DNA of 60,861 bases from Rhodothermales bacterium (lineage in GTDB: Bacteria > Bacteroidota > Rhodothermia > Rhodothermales > UBA10348). This document shows positions 53,925-60,861 of the stretch, in pieces; position 1 is the first letter of the stretch, and each line of letters begins with the position of its first letter. The position numbers and the translations under genes are program-made. The stretch is from NCBI GenBank assembly GCA_024711125.1, contig JANJTM010000044.1, positions 1 through 60,861 on the forward strand. Direction: 5' to 3'. The notes below the pieces were generated by a model. The model made no database searches, was not told where the DNA came from, and saw nothing but the letters and a program-made list of their open reading frames with translations.

Positions 53925-54404
53925 ATGCCCAGCAAGCAGCAGTCCATCATCCTCGGGGGACTCGTGGCGGGCCTCCTGTCCACGTCCTACCTGAGCTTCA
54001 TCAACTTCCTTTGCTGCGCGGGCATCCTCGCGGGAGCGCTCGTCGCTGTTTGGCACTACACCGATACGAACGAGCTGACCCTACCGGCAGGGCAGGGCGC
54101 TGTCATCGGTATCCTGGCCGCGCTCGTCGGATGGCTGGTGTCGTTCGTCCTCAACTACGTGTTGATCCAGGCGGGAATCCGCGCCGACCTCACGGTGTCG
54201 CAATTCATGCTCGACCGCTTCGGCGCGAGCATGCCGCCCGAGCAGTACGACGCCCTGATCGCCCAGATGGAGCAGGAGATCACCCTCGGCAAGTACGTCG
54301 TCTCGGCCTTGCCCGGCCTTGCGCTGTCGGCGTTGTTCGGCGCGATCGGCGGAGCGATCGGCGCGGCGATCTTCAAGAAGGGCGAACCGGTCGAAGCGGC
54401 GTAA
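53925..54404 (+). CDS. Unnamed integral membrane protein
   Basis: A 159-aa protein starting at the ATG at 53925. An N-terminal hydrophobic pair (ILGGLVAGLLSTSYLSFINFLCCAGILAGALVAVW region), another (AVIGILAALVGWLVSFVLNYVLI) and a C-terminal one (ALPGLALSALFGAIGGAIGAAIF) make it a four-helix-like protein. A soluble segment of about 50 aa (RADLTVSQFMLDRFGASMPP to MEQEITLGKY) is in the middle. I recognise no named family. It is 107 bp after the DUF2085 gene on the same strand and ends convergently with the next gene. Confidence 0.7.
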   Translation: MPSKQQSIILGGLVAGLLSTSYLSFINFLCCAGILAGALVAVWHYTDTNELTLPAGQGAVIGILAALVGWLVSFVLNYVLIQAGIRADLTVSQFMLDRFGASMPPEQYDALIAQMEQEITLGKYVVSALPGLALSALFGAIGGAIGAAIFKKGEPVEAA

Positions 54405-54416
54405 GGCGGGCGGCCC

Positions 54417-55100
54417 TCACCGGCGCCTGAACGCCTTGGGCGGAGAGAGGACCTCCCGCAGCACGATCGCCTCGCGCAGGGCCTCGGGCGAACGCAGGCG
54501 CACGGCGAGAGGATGGTCGGACCGCGGGGTGGCATCGACGACCGTGGGCGCTTGCTCGAGGTGCGAGTGCCCCTCCAGCGGGTCATGCCAGCCGAAGGCG
54601 TCGTCGCGCGGCGATACGGTGGCGTCGTCGAAGATCCGCGTGGACGCCGGGCGGAACGGAGAGGTTGCCTTCTCCCGGGTAGCCGGCATGGCCTGGCCTC
54701 GAGGGGTGCGCTCGAACCGTTCTTCCGCATCCGGACGCCCGGTCCGGACCTCGCGGAACTCGTCGTCGCGCCGACGCGGCCCGGTTCCGAGCCTCGAGGG
54801 CAGCGACGTGCGCCGCGGCGGTGCGGGCGTAGGGGCGGGCGGGTGCGCCGGGGACTGCTTCCGCGGTTCCGGCGGGGCGTGCGGCTCGTCCGGCACAGGC
54901 ATGCCGAGGGCGCGCCGGATCTCCCTGAGCGCTTCGTCGAGTTCCGGGTCCCGCTCCTCTTCGACCGTTTCGCCGGGCAGCGGCGGAAGTTCCGGACGAT
55001 TCGCGGGCCGCGGGGCACCCTGCTTCTGCTTCGCCCCGGTAAGGTGGCGCAGCACGTAGAAGCCGACGATGACGAGCAGGAACAGCAGGTCCGAATCCAC
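54417..55100 (-). CDS. Single-pass membrane protein with proline-rich region, unknown
   Basis: A protein of about 227 aa from a GTG at 55100. It begins with a membrane helix (DLLFLLVIVGFYVLRHL), then a Pro/Arg-rich low-complexity part with an acidic stretch (EEERDPELDEALREIRRALG). The C-terminus is LREAIVLREVLSPPKAFRRR, similar to the closing motif of many hypothetical proteins in Bacteroidota relatives. No enzymatic motif. It follows mutY by 34 bp on the minus strand and may belong to that operon. Confidence 0.62.
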   Translation of the reverse strand: MDSDLLFLLVIVGFYVLRHLTGAKQKQGAPRPANRPELPPLPGETVEEERDPELDEALREIRRALGMPVPDEPHAPPEPRKQSPAHPPAPTPAPPRRTSLPSRLGTGPRRRDDEFREVRTGRPDAEERFERTPRGQAMPATREKATSPFRPASTRIFDDATVSPRDDAFGWHDPLEGHSHLEQAPTVVDATPRSDHPLAVRLRSPEALREAIVLREVLSPPKAFRRR

Positions 55101-55134
55101 GCGCCGCACCGGGTTGGGTTGCCGTGTATACGGC

Positions 55135-56220
55135 TCAGTGCCCCCGCAGTTCTTCGACCAGTCGCCGATTGGCCCGAGGGAAGGCATAGTCGGCAAGCGA
55201 CTCGGCGGCGACCCAACGAGCGGTGCCGTCAGGGCGATCGGGCGGAAGAGCATCCGCCGAGGTACAGTCGAAGGCGTGCAGCGTGATCCGGAAATGCGAG
55301 TAGGCGTGGCGGATCATCGCCAGGCGCCGACCGACCCGCGCCCGCAAACCGAGTTCCTCGGCGATTTCGCGACGACAGGCCTCTTCGGGTGTTTCGCCCG
55401 GCTCCACCTTTCCGCCCGGAAATTCCCAGAGGCCGCCGAGCATGGCGTCGTCGGGCCGACGCTGGATGAAGAGGCGGCCGGACGCGTCGCGCAGCACGCC
55501 AACCGCGATATCGAAGTGCGGAACAGGCCGCTTCGGCACCCTCGTCGGGTAAGCCTCGGGCTGCCCCTCGGCGAATGCCCTGCAGGAGCGGGACAGGGGG
55601 CATTCGGAGCACCGGGGCGACCGGGGGCGGCAAACCCGCGCGCCAAGCTCCATCAGGGCCTCGTTGTGGGTACCCGGGTGTACGGGGTCGAGCATCGACG
55701 CCGCGAGTCCGTCGATGCGGCGTCGGGTCGTCGCCCGGCGCGGATCTCCCGGATCGGCCGAAAATCGGGTCAACACGCGCACCACGTTCGAATCGACGGC
55801 TGCGCACGGCAGGCCGAACGCCTGCGAGGCGATCGCCGCCGCCGTATAGGCACCGACGCCGGGCAGGGTCCGGATGGAATCGTAGTCCGAGGGGAAACGG
55901 CCGTCGAATCGTTGCACGAGGTCCCGCGCGGCCCGGTGCAGGTTGCGGGCTCGCGAATAGTACCCCAGGCCCTCCCACGCGCGGAGTACGTCGTCGATCG
56001 ATGCGTCGGCCAGGCTTCGTACGTCGGGGAAACGGGTGACGAAGCGTTCGAAGTACGGCAGCGCCTGCTCCACGCGGGTCTGCTGCAGCATGATCTCCGA
56101 CAGCCAGGTCGTGTAGGGGTCGCGCCGGCTGCGCCACGGCAGGTCGCGGGCCGACGCGCGGAACCATGCGGCAAGGGCCCTCCGCTCCGCGTCGAAGTCC
56201 CGCGGGGTATCGCCCGTCAT
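55135..56220 (-). CDS. mutY: A/G-specific adenine DNA glycosylase MutY
   Basis: A 361-aa DNA repair enzyme that removes adenine opposite 8-oxoguanine. The glycosylase domain shows SEIMLQQTRV (Glu42), the helix-hairpin-helix TLPGVGAYTAAAI, the catalytic Asp143 in VDSNVVRVL, and four cysteines of the iron-sulfur cluster (CRPRSPRCSECPLSRSC). The C-terminal half is the NUDIX-like 8-oxoG recognition domain with a well-preserved box (GGKVEPGETPEEA, REIAEELG). The ATG overlaps the stop of the upstream gene (ATGA). Confidence 0.95.
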   Translation of the reverse strand: MTGDTPRDFDAERRALAAWFRASARDLPWRSRRDPYTTWLSEIMLQQTRVEQALPYFERFVTRFPDVRSLADASIDDVLRAWEGLGYYSRARNLHRAARDLVQRFDGRFPSDYDSIRTLPGVGAYTAAAIASQAFGLPCAAVDSNVVRVLTRFSADPGDPRRATTRRRIDGLAASMLDPVHPGTHNEALMELGARVCRPRSPRCSECPLSRSCRAFAEGQPEAYPTRVPKRPVPHFDIAVGVLRDASGRLFIQRRPDDAMLGGLWEFPGGKVEPGETPEEACRREIAEELGLRARVGRRLAMIRHAYSHFRITLHAFDCTSADALPPDRPDGTARWVAAESLADYAFPRANRRLVEELRGH

Positions 56221-57104
56221 TTCCCTTTGTAGGCGTACAGGTGCGGGATCCGGGGCCCGTCCTTTTCGCTGAGGGTGTACCACGAGAGTCCGTCTACCGC
56301 GATCGCTATCGCTTCGCCCTGCGGCTCGACCTGGTAGGGCAGGCTGTCCGGGTCCCCGACGAACGGGAAATCCCGGGTACCGTCCCATGCCCATCGGTAC
56401 ACGCGGAGGTAGGACTTGACGAGGACGAACCGGCCGTCGGCGCTCACGTCGCCCCCGACCCCGCCTTCGATGGCGTCGTCGCCGAAGGGAATGGCCTCGA
56501 AGGCGAGATGCCCGACCCGGCGAAGCGTGACCTCGGCATCCCCCGACGGCGGCACGGACGCGCGGTATACCTCCGGACGGTCGGTGCCCTTCGTCACGAT
56601 GACGATGTCTCCCGAGCCCGGGTCGACCAGCAGCGTTTCGGCATTGCGGGCGCCGTCGGGGTAGCGGAGTTCCAGCGTGTCGAAACGGTCCACCTCGAGC
56701 GTCGCGCCGGCCGCGCCCGAAATGACGGGCTCGGGGAATCGGTATACGCGGATGCGCCTGTACCGGGACGCGTTGTCTCCGATGTCGCCTACGTAGAGCA
56801 AGTGCCGGCCGTTCACGGTACGAGAGGCCATGTCCTCCCAGTCCCTGTTCCTGGCCCCCCGGATCTCGACCGTGGCGAGCGTCCTGCCTTCCAGGTCGAT
56901 CGCGAATATCCTGCTGCGGTCGCCGGAGTCGTTGTGCGTCCACAACACACGCGGGTTGGCCCGGCCGGCCACGAGTCCCGACGCCTCGTCGATGGCGGGA
57001 TCGGCCAGCGGTCCGAGGTCGCGTGGTGCATTGCCGGAGTCCTGCCCGAACGCTGCGCCGGAAGAACCCGCAACGAGCAGCATGCAGAGGGCGAGGCGAC
57101 GCAT
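56217..57104 (-). CDS. Secreted beta-propeller-like protein, unknown
   Basis: An exported protein of 295 aa. The signal peptide (RRLALCMLLVAGSSGAAFGQ) is followed by LADPAIDEASGLVAGRANPRVLWTHNDSGD, a start seen in esterase-like-phytase and SdiA-regulated-type propellers. It then has the repeated strand pattern of a propeller (YVGDIGDNASRYRRIRVYRF; GDIVIVTKG; GGDVSADGRFVLVKSY). No catalytic assignment. The start is 4 bp after the upstream gene and the stop overlaps mutY, so these genes form one transcript. Confidence 0.75.
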   Translation of the reverse strand: MRRLALCMLLVAGSSGAAFGQDSGNAPRDLGPLADPAIDEASGLVAGRANPRVLWTHNDSGDRSRIFAIDLEGRTLATVEIRGARNRDWEDMASRTVNGRHLLYVGDIGDNASRYRRIRVYRFPEPVISGAAGATLEVDRFDTLELRYPDGARNAETLLVDPGSGDIVIVTKGTDRPEVYRASVPPSGDAEVTLRRVGHLAFEAIPFGDDAIEGGVGGDVSADGRFVLVKSYLRVYRWAWDGTRDFPFVGDPDSLPYQVEPQGEAIAIAVDGLSWYTLSEKDGPRIPHLYAYKGK

Positions 57105-57108
57105 CGGT

Positions 57109-57453
57109 TCAGCGGCCGACGGTAATGGACAACTCCACGGCCCTCTGGACCGAGCCGCGCAGCCGCGCGGTTACGGCAAACCGGTGTGTTCCGACCGCGT
57201 CGACCGGTACGCGCCAGTAGAACGAACGGTCGACCAGCCAGCCCGTCACCGGCATGCGCGCGGGTTCGTACCGCTCGACGGGGCGCCCGTCAAGCGAATC
57301 CGGCAGTGCGCGGATCAAAACCTGCCCGGCCCGAATCGAATCGACCAGCAACGTGTCGCTCGGCGCCGGCCCCGGCAGGGTGCGCGCGCCCTTTGAAGGA
57401 AGCGCGACCACGCATAGCGCCAGCGCGGAGATGAGGATTCGCAAGCCGACCAT
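57109..57453 (-). CDS. Small exported protein, unknown
   Basis: A 114-aa protein with a signal peptide (MVGLRILISALALCVVALPSKG). The remainder is beta-rich: LLVDSIRAGQVLIRALPD, then FYWRVPVDAVGTHRFAVTARLRG. It could be a cadherin- or Ig-like accessory domain; I cannot name a family. First gene of the four-gene minus-strand run towards mutY. Its ATG shares bases with the start proposed for the divergent Omp85 gene. Confidence 0.6.
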   Translation of the reverse strand: MVGLRILISALALCVVALPSKGARTLPGPAPSDTLLVDSIRAGQVLIRALPDSLDGRPVERYEPARMPVTGWLVDRSFYWRVPVDAVGTHRFAVTARLRGSVQRAVELSITVGR

Positions 57454-59185
57454 GCGCCCGATCTCGGTGGGTTTCGCAGGAACATACGATCATCGAACCC
57501 GCCGGTTCGATCGGATCGGCGCGTTGATCGGGGTGGCGATGTCGCTTCTCACGGTGGTCCCCGCGGCGGCGCAGCAGCTCTCCTCCTGGTCCGTGGTCGC
57601 GGGCGGCATGGCGTCGATGACGGTAGTGGCCGATTCCTCGAACGTGGACGAGGAGGCGCTGGCATCGCTCCACAGGGTCGGGCGCCTGCTCGCCCGGATC
57701 GACTCGGTCGACCGGGTCTCCCGCAGGATCTTCGTGACGCCGGGGCCCGCGGTTCCGGTGTCCCGCATCGAGTGGCGCGTAGCGCACGGGCTCCCGGTCG
57801 AAGCGGCAGCGCTGCGCGAGCGGTTGGACGCGTCGGTGCTGGGCTCGGCCTGGAACGACTCCACGTTCTCGGTGGCCGTCCGGCGGCTCCTCGAAGGATT
57901 GGAAGCGCTGGCGTACCCGAACGCGGAAGTTCGCGTCCTGTCGGCCGCGCTGTCCGACGCGGATTCGTCCGTCGTCATCGCACTGGACCTGGTCCCGGGT
58001 GTGCAGCCCGTGCTCGAGGGGATCCTGCTCGGCGGCCTGCGGCGGACCCGGCCCCGGACGGTGGCCCGGTTGCTTGGACTTCGGGTCGGCACGAGGATCT
58101 CTCGGTTCGACGCCGAGGGATTGCGCAACGCGCTTGCGGCGTCGGGATTGTTCGAAGAGGTCCGGCTGCCCGTCCTGGTGCCTACCGGCGATTCCACGGC
58201 CATCGTGCAGGTCGTCGCGAGCGAAGTGGCTCCCGGTTCGTTCGACGCCGCGCTCGGATACCAGTCCGGCGCCGGAGGAGCGCCGGGTGGCCTGGTCGGC
58301 ACGGGCCGGCTCGAACTGCAGAGCCCGTTCGGGGCCGGACGACGACTGTCGATGCTTCTCGACCGGTTGCCGGGGCAGACGAGCCGCGTGGAGGCGGGTA
58401 TCTTCGATCCGGCCGTCCTGGGTTCGATGGTGGGCGCGGAGGCGTCCTTCCGCGGGCTTCAGCAGGACTCCACGTACAGCCGCCGATCGTGGCGGTTCGG
58501 CGTTCTGTTCGCGATCGCGCCGCGCCTCCTCGTCTCGGGGTCCTGGACGGCCGAGGTCACGCGCCCGGGCTCCGGAGGGTTGCCCGACGATACGGCGGTC
58601 GCGCGCGCCGACGGATCGTTCTTCGGCGTGGGGGTTCGCTTTTCCGCGATCGACGACCGGGTGAGTCCGGGCCGCGGCGCCGAGGGCACGGTCGATCTCG
58701 AAAGGGGCTGGGTCACGCGGTTCGCCGCACCCGGAGCCCCCGGGCGCGTACGATTCGAGCGGTTGTCTGCCGTGCTGCGCGCCTATCGGCCTGCGGGGCG
58801 GCGCGTGGTGTTCGTGGCGGGCCTGGATGGTGCGCTGTTGGTAGCGCGGTCGTTCGATCGGGCCGACCTGCTGCGTCTCGGTGGTGCTCGCACTCTGCGC
58901 GGATACGACGAGGATCGCTTCCGCGGTCGGGCCGTGGGAAGGGTTCTCGCCGAGGGACGTTACCTCGTCGACCGCCGGTCGTATGCCTATCTTTTCGCAG
59001 AGGCCGGTTTCGTCGACGTTCCGCCCGCGTTGGGCATTCCAGCGGGCCTCTCGGTGTGGCCCGGCTTCGGTTTCGGGGCGCAACTCGAGACGGCGGCGGG
59101 TCTCGTGCTGGCCACGTACGGGTTCAATCCGGACGACGGACCGACGCGCGGCCGGGTGCACATCCGCTTCTCCTTCGGGCTCTGA
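57452..59185 (+). CDS. Omp85/BamA-family outer-membrane protein
   Basis: A protein of up to 577 aa in the Omp85 superfamily. A signal-like segment (GALIGVAMSLLTVVPAAAQ) precedes one or two POTRA-like domains (about 80-260; the second has RTVARLLGLRVGTRISRFDAEGLRNAL). The C-terminal part is a surface-antigen barrel with LLRLGGARTLRGYDEDRF, the conserved R-G-Y of the L6 loop, and a terminal Phe-containing strand (HIRFSFGL). It could insert or export proteins or lipids; smaller than BamA. The start is uncertain: 57452 overlaps the divergent gene, while in-frame TTG/GTG/ATG codons at 57525-57541 are alternatives. Confidence 0.85.
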   Translation: MRPISVGFAGTYDHRTRRFDRIGALIGVAMSLLTVVPAAAQQLSSWSVVAGGMASMTVVADSSNVDEEALASLHRVGRLLARIDSVDRVSRRIFVTPGPAVPVSRIEWRVAHGLPVEAAALRERLDASVLGSAWNDSTFSVAVRRLLEGLEALAYPNAEVRVLSAALSDADSSVVIALDLVPGVQPVLEGILLGGLRRTRPRTVARLLGLRVGTRISRFDAEGLRNALAASGLFEEVRLPVLVPTGDSTAIVQVVASEVAPGSFDAALGYQSGAGGAPGGLVGTGRLELQSPFGAGRRLSMLLDRLPGQTSRVEAGIFDPAVLGSMVGAEASFRGLQQDSTYSRRSWRFGVLFAIAPRLLVSGSWTAEVTRPGSGGLPDDTAVARADGSFFGVGVRFSAIDDRVSPGRGAEGTVDLERGWVTRFAAPGAPGRVRFERLSAVLRAYRPAGRRVVFVAGLDGALLVARSFDRADLLRLGGARTLRGYDEDRFRGRAVGRVLAEGRYLVDRRSYAYLFAEAGFVDVPPALGIPAGLSVWPGFGFGAQLETAAGLVLATYGFNPDDGPTRGRVHIRFSFGL

Positions 59186-59222
59186 GGCCCGCGATCGTAC
59201 CTACGCTGACGGGCAGACATCC

Positions 59223-59963
59223 GTGAAAAAGCAGTCCACCCCGGAAAAACACGTTTTCCACGTCGACGGGTCGCGGATCGCCGGCGACCAGGTCGCGTTT
59301 CCGGATGCTGAGGCCCAGCACCTGTCCCGGGTGCTGCGTCTCGTGCCCGGAGATATCGTCCGTGTAGTCGACGGGGACGGCGGACTCTACCGGGTGCGCC
59401 TGGACGCCGTGACGCGAAACGGAGCGCTGGGCAAGATCATGGAAGCGCTGCCGTCCCCGGCCGAACCCCTCGTCCGCTGTACCGTGGCGGTCGGCCTGTT
59501 GAAGCACGCCGGCCGATACGAGACGATGCTCGAGAAGGTGACCGAGCTGGGAGCGGTTCGCATCGTTCCTCTGCTCAGCGAACGCTGCGAGCGTTCCGAG
59601 GTCAAGGAATCGCGCAGCCACGGGATCCTGGTCGCGGCCATGAAACAGTGCGGGGCGGCCAGGCTGCCCCGGCTCGACGCGTCTACCCGGCTCGACCGGT
59701 TCCTGGACGAGCCGGTGGTCGGATTGCGCCTGGTCTGCCACGAGTCCGGTTCCGATCGGCGCCCGCTGGCGGACGTGCTGCGCGAGTACGGGTCGGGTGA
59801 CGTAACGGTGCTGGTCGGGCCTGAAGGCGGCTTCACGGAAGCGGAACTCTCGCGTACCCGGGCTGCCGGGTACGTTCCCGTCTCGCTGGGGGCCCGGAGG
59901 CTGCGCACGGAGACGGCGGCGATCGCCGCCGTCTCGATCATCCTGAACATGACGGGTCGGTAA
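59223..59963 (+). CDS. rsmE: 16S rRNA (uracil1498-N3)-methyltransferase RsmE
   Basis: A 246-aa SPOUT-class methyltransferase using SAM to methylate U1498 of 16S rRNA. It has an N-terminal PUA-like domain (HLSRVLRLVPGDIVRVVDGDG), then LLKHAGRYETMLEKVTELG, a conserved ERCERS, and the SAM-binding knot VLVGPEGGFTEAEL with SLGARRLRTETAAIAAV. The GTG start is 37 bp after the outer-membrane protein gene; the NUDIX gene follows by 2 bp, indicating an operon. Confidence 0.93.
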   Translation: MKKQSTPEKHVFHVDGSRIAGDQVAFPDAEAQHLSRVLRLVPGDIVRVVDGDGGLYRVRLDAVTRNGALGKIMEALPSPAEPLVRCTVAVGLLKHAGRYETMLEKVTELGAVRIVPLLSERCERSEVKESRSHGILVAAMKQCGAARLPRLDASTRLDRFLDEPVVGLRLVCHESGSDRRPLADVLREYGSGDVTVLVGPEGGFTEAELSRTRAAGYVPVSLGARRLRTETAAIAAVSIILNMTGR

Positions 59964-59965
59964 CC

Positions 59966-60547
59966 ATGTCCGAAGCATCGTCGCACCCTGGCGGCCTCGA
60001 GCGGGACCTGACGGAGCGGTCCGAATCCTCGGAAACGCTCGTGAACGGTCACCTCATCAAGGCAAACCGGGACGTTGTGCGTCTCCCAGACGGCACGAGG
60101 TCGATCCGCGAGTGGATCGACCACCCCGGGGCGTCGGCCGTCGTGCCGATCCTGCCGGACGGGCGCGTCGTGATGGTACGACAGTACCGCTTCCCGGCGC
60201 GCCGTACCTTTCTCGAGGTGCCGGCAGGCAAACTCGACGGACCCGACGAAGACCCGGCCGAAGCAGCGCGGCGGGAACTCGAAGAGGAGACCGGTTGGAG
60301 AGCCGGACGTCTCGAGCACCTGGCGTCGCTGTACTCGTGCATCGGGTACAGCAACGAGGTCATCCACCTCTATCTCTGTCGCGACCTTCGACCCGGTACA
60401 CAGGCGCTCGCCGAGGGAGAGCACGTGGACCTGGTCGTCATGGATTTTGATGAAGCTCTCGCGAAAGCGTTCTCCGGCGAGCTGGATGACATGAAAACCG
60501 TTGCCGCGCTGACGCTTGCGGCCCGGCGGTTGGGCGAGCAAGGTTGA
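59966..60547 (+). CDS. NUDIX hydrolase (ADP-ribose pyrophosphatase-like)
   Basis: A 193-aa NUDIX hydrolase. The NUDIX box reads from AGKLDGPDEDPAEAA through RRELEEETG, complete in its Glu residues. The upstream VVPILPDGRVVMVRQYRFPARR and downstream IGYSNEVIHLYLCRDL are typical of the ADP-ribose/NDP-sugar pyrophosphatase group. Substrate is inferred, not proven. Begins 2 bp after rsmE. Confidence 0.88.
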   Translation: MSEASSHPGGLERDLTERSESSETLVNGHLIKANRDVVRLPDGTRSIREWIDHPGASAVVPILPDGRVVMVRQYRFPARRTFLEVPAGKLDGPDEDPAEAARRELEEETGWRAGRLEHLASLYSCIGYSNEVIHLYLCRDLRPGTQALAEGEHVDLVVMDFDEALAKAFSGELDDMKTVAALTLAARRLGEQG

Positions 60548-60577
60548 AATGGACCCCGTGGGAGGCGTATCTTTTCG
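60544..60577 (+). promoter_or_regulatory. Candidate Bacteroidota-type promoter for secG
   Basis: TTG at 60544-60546, 21 nt, then TATCTTTTCG starting at 60568. This approximates the TTG/TAnnTTTG promoter, with both elements and spacing about right. It overlaps the end of the NUDIX gene and lies about 88 nt before secG. Confidence 0.4.
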
Positions 60578-60665
60578 GGCTAACGATTTGCGGTGATTGC
60601 ATGGGCCGATTCGGTCCACATCGACCTGCACCGGTTTTCCGGATCCCATCTCGGCGCGACCATCC

Positions 60666-60861
60666 ATGTTCTTCACGATCCTCATCATCCTCATCGGGCT
60701 CATCGGCCTCCTGATGACGCTCGTCGTCCTGCTCCAGTCCGGTCAGGGCGGAGGCCTCGCCGGCGTCGCCGCGGGCTCGACCACGCAGATCCTCGGGTCC
60801 CGGCAGGCTCCGGACGTCCTGGAGAAGATCACGTGGGGACTCGCCACGGTATTCATCGTGC
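60666..60861 (+). CDS. secG: Protein translocase subunit SecG (cut off by window end)
   Basis: 65 codons of a SecG-type protein before the window stops. The first helix (FFTILIILIGLIGLLMTLVVLLQ), the conserved SGQGGGLAG loop and the start of the second helix (ITWGLATVFIV) are the expected SecG layout. It forms the Sec channel with SecY and SecE. The ATG follows a 118-bp spacer containing a promoter-like element. Confidence 0.9.
   Translation, partial: MFFTILIILIGLIGLLMTLVVLLQSGQGGGLAGVAAGSTTQILGSRQAPDVLEKITWGLATVFIV

Overview
The window is GC-rich (roughly two thirds G+C by eye) bacterial chromosome. It most resembles Rhodothermota or a near relative of the Bacteroidota. That placement is an inference from gene content: five secreted proteins end in a Bacteroidota-type C-terminal sorting domain with an N(Y/F)PNPFNP-like core. 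There is also a hybrid one-protein two-component regulator, DUF4834-like, GWxTD and SIMPL proteins, and TAnnTT-type promoter boxes. No rRNA, tRNA, CRISPR array, prophage or insertion sequence was seen.

Layout. Positions 1-5.5 kb carry a GH20 hexosaminidase lipoprotein, a DUF4399 lipoprotein, an ABC ATPase, ComF, and a pair made of an 83-aa unknown protein and a tRNA-queuosine mannosyltransferase-like enzyme. From 5.7 to 11.3 kb are a very large hybrid sensor kinase and, convergent to it, NADP isocitrate dehydrogenase with a shared hairpin between them. From 11.4 to 13.6 kb is a noncoding repeat region followed by an ECF sigma factor, a zinc-finger anti-sigma and a polyprenol-phosphate mannosyltransferase in one minus-strand operon. 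Divergent from that operon is a 1,493-aa cadherin-like surface protein. From 18.3 to 22.8 kb are pyruvate dehydrogenase E1 alpha, E1 beta and E2 plus a metallophosphoesterase.

The centre (22.8-43.9 kb) is a surface-protein island. A 2,421-aa protein on the minus strand faces a 2,681-aa protein on the plus strand across a 432-bp structured leader. The plus-strand gene is followed by two smaller modular proteins with cohesin-like, cadherin-like, CHRD or DUF4397 domains. All four have signal peptides and the same C-terminal sorting domain, so they are probably exported by a type IX-like system whose machinery is not in the window.

From 44 to 61 kb is mostly housekeeping: a GWxTD protein, AsnRS, a SIMPL protein, a phosphohexomutase, a FolK-deoxynucleoside kinase fusion, GroES-GroEL under two CIRCE operators, small membrane proteins, a MutY operon, an Omp85-family outer-membrane protein, RsmE, a NUDIX hydrolase and the start of secG.

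The least explained features are: (i) a noncoding element with 52-bp periodicity found at two places 37.6 kb apart (about 11.62-11.70 kb and 49.22-49.34 kb); (ii) cohesin-like modules and a degenerate dockerin-like segment in neighbouring surface proteins; and (iii) a start codon buried in a perfect inverted repeat in front of the largest gene.
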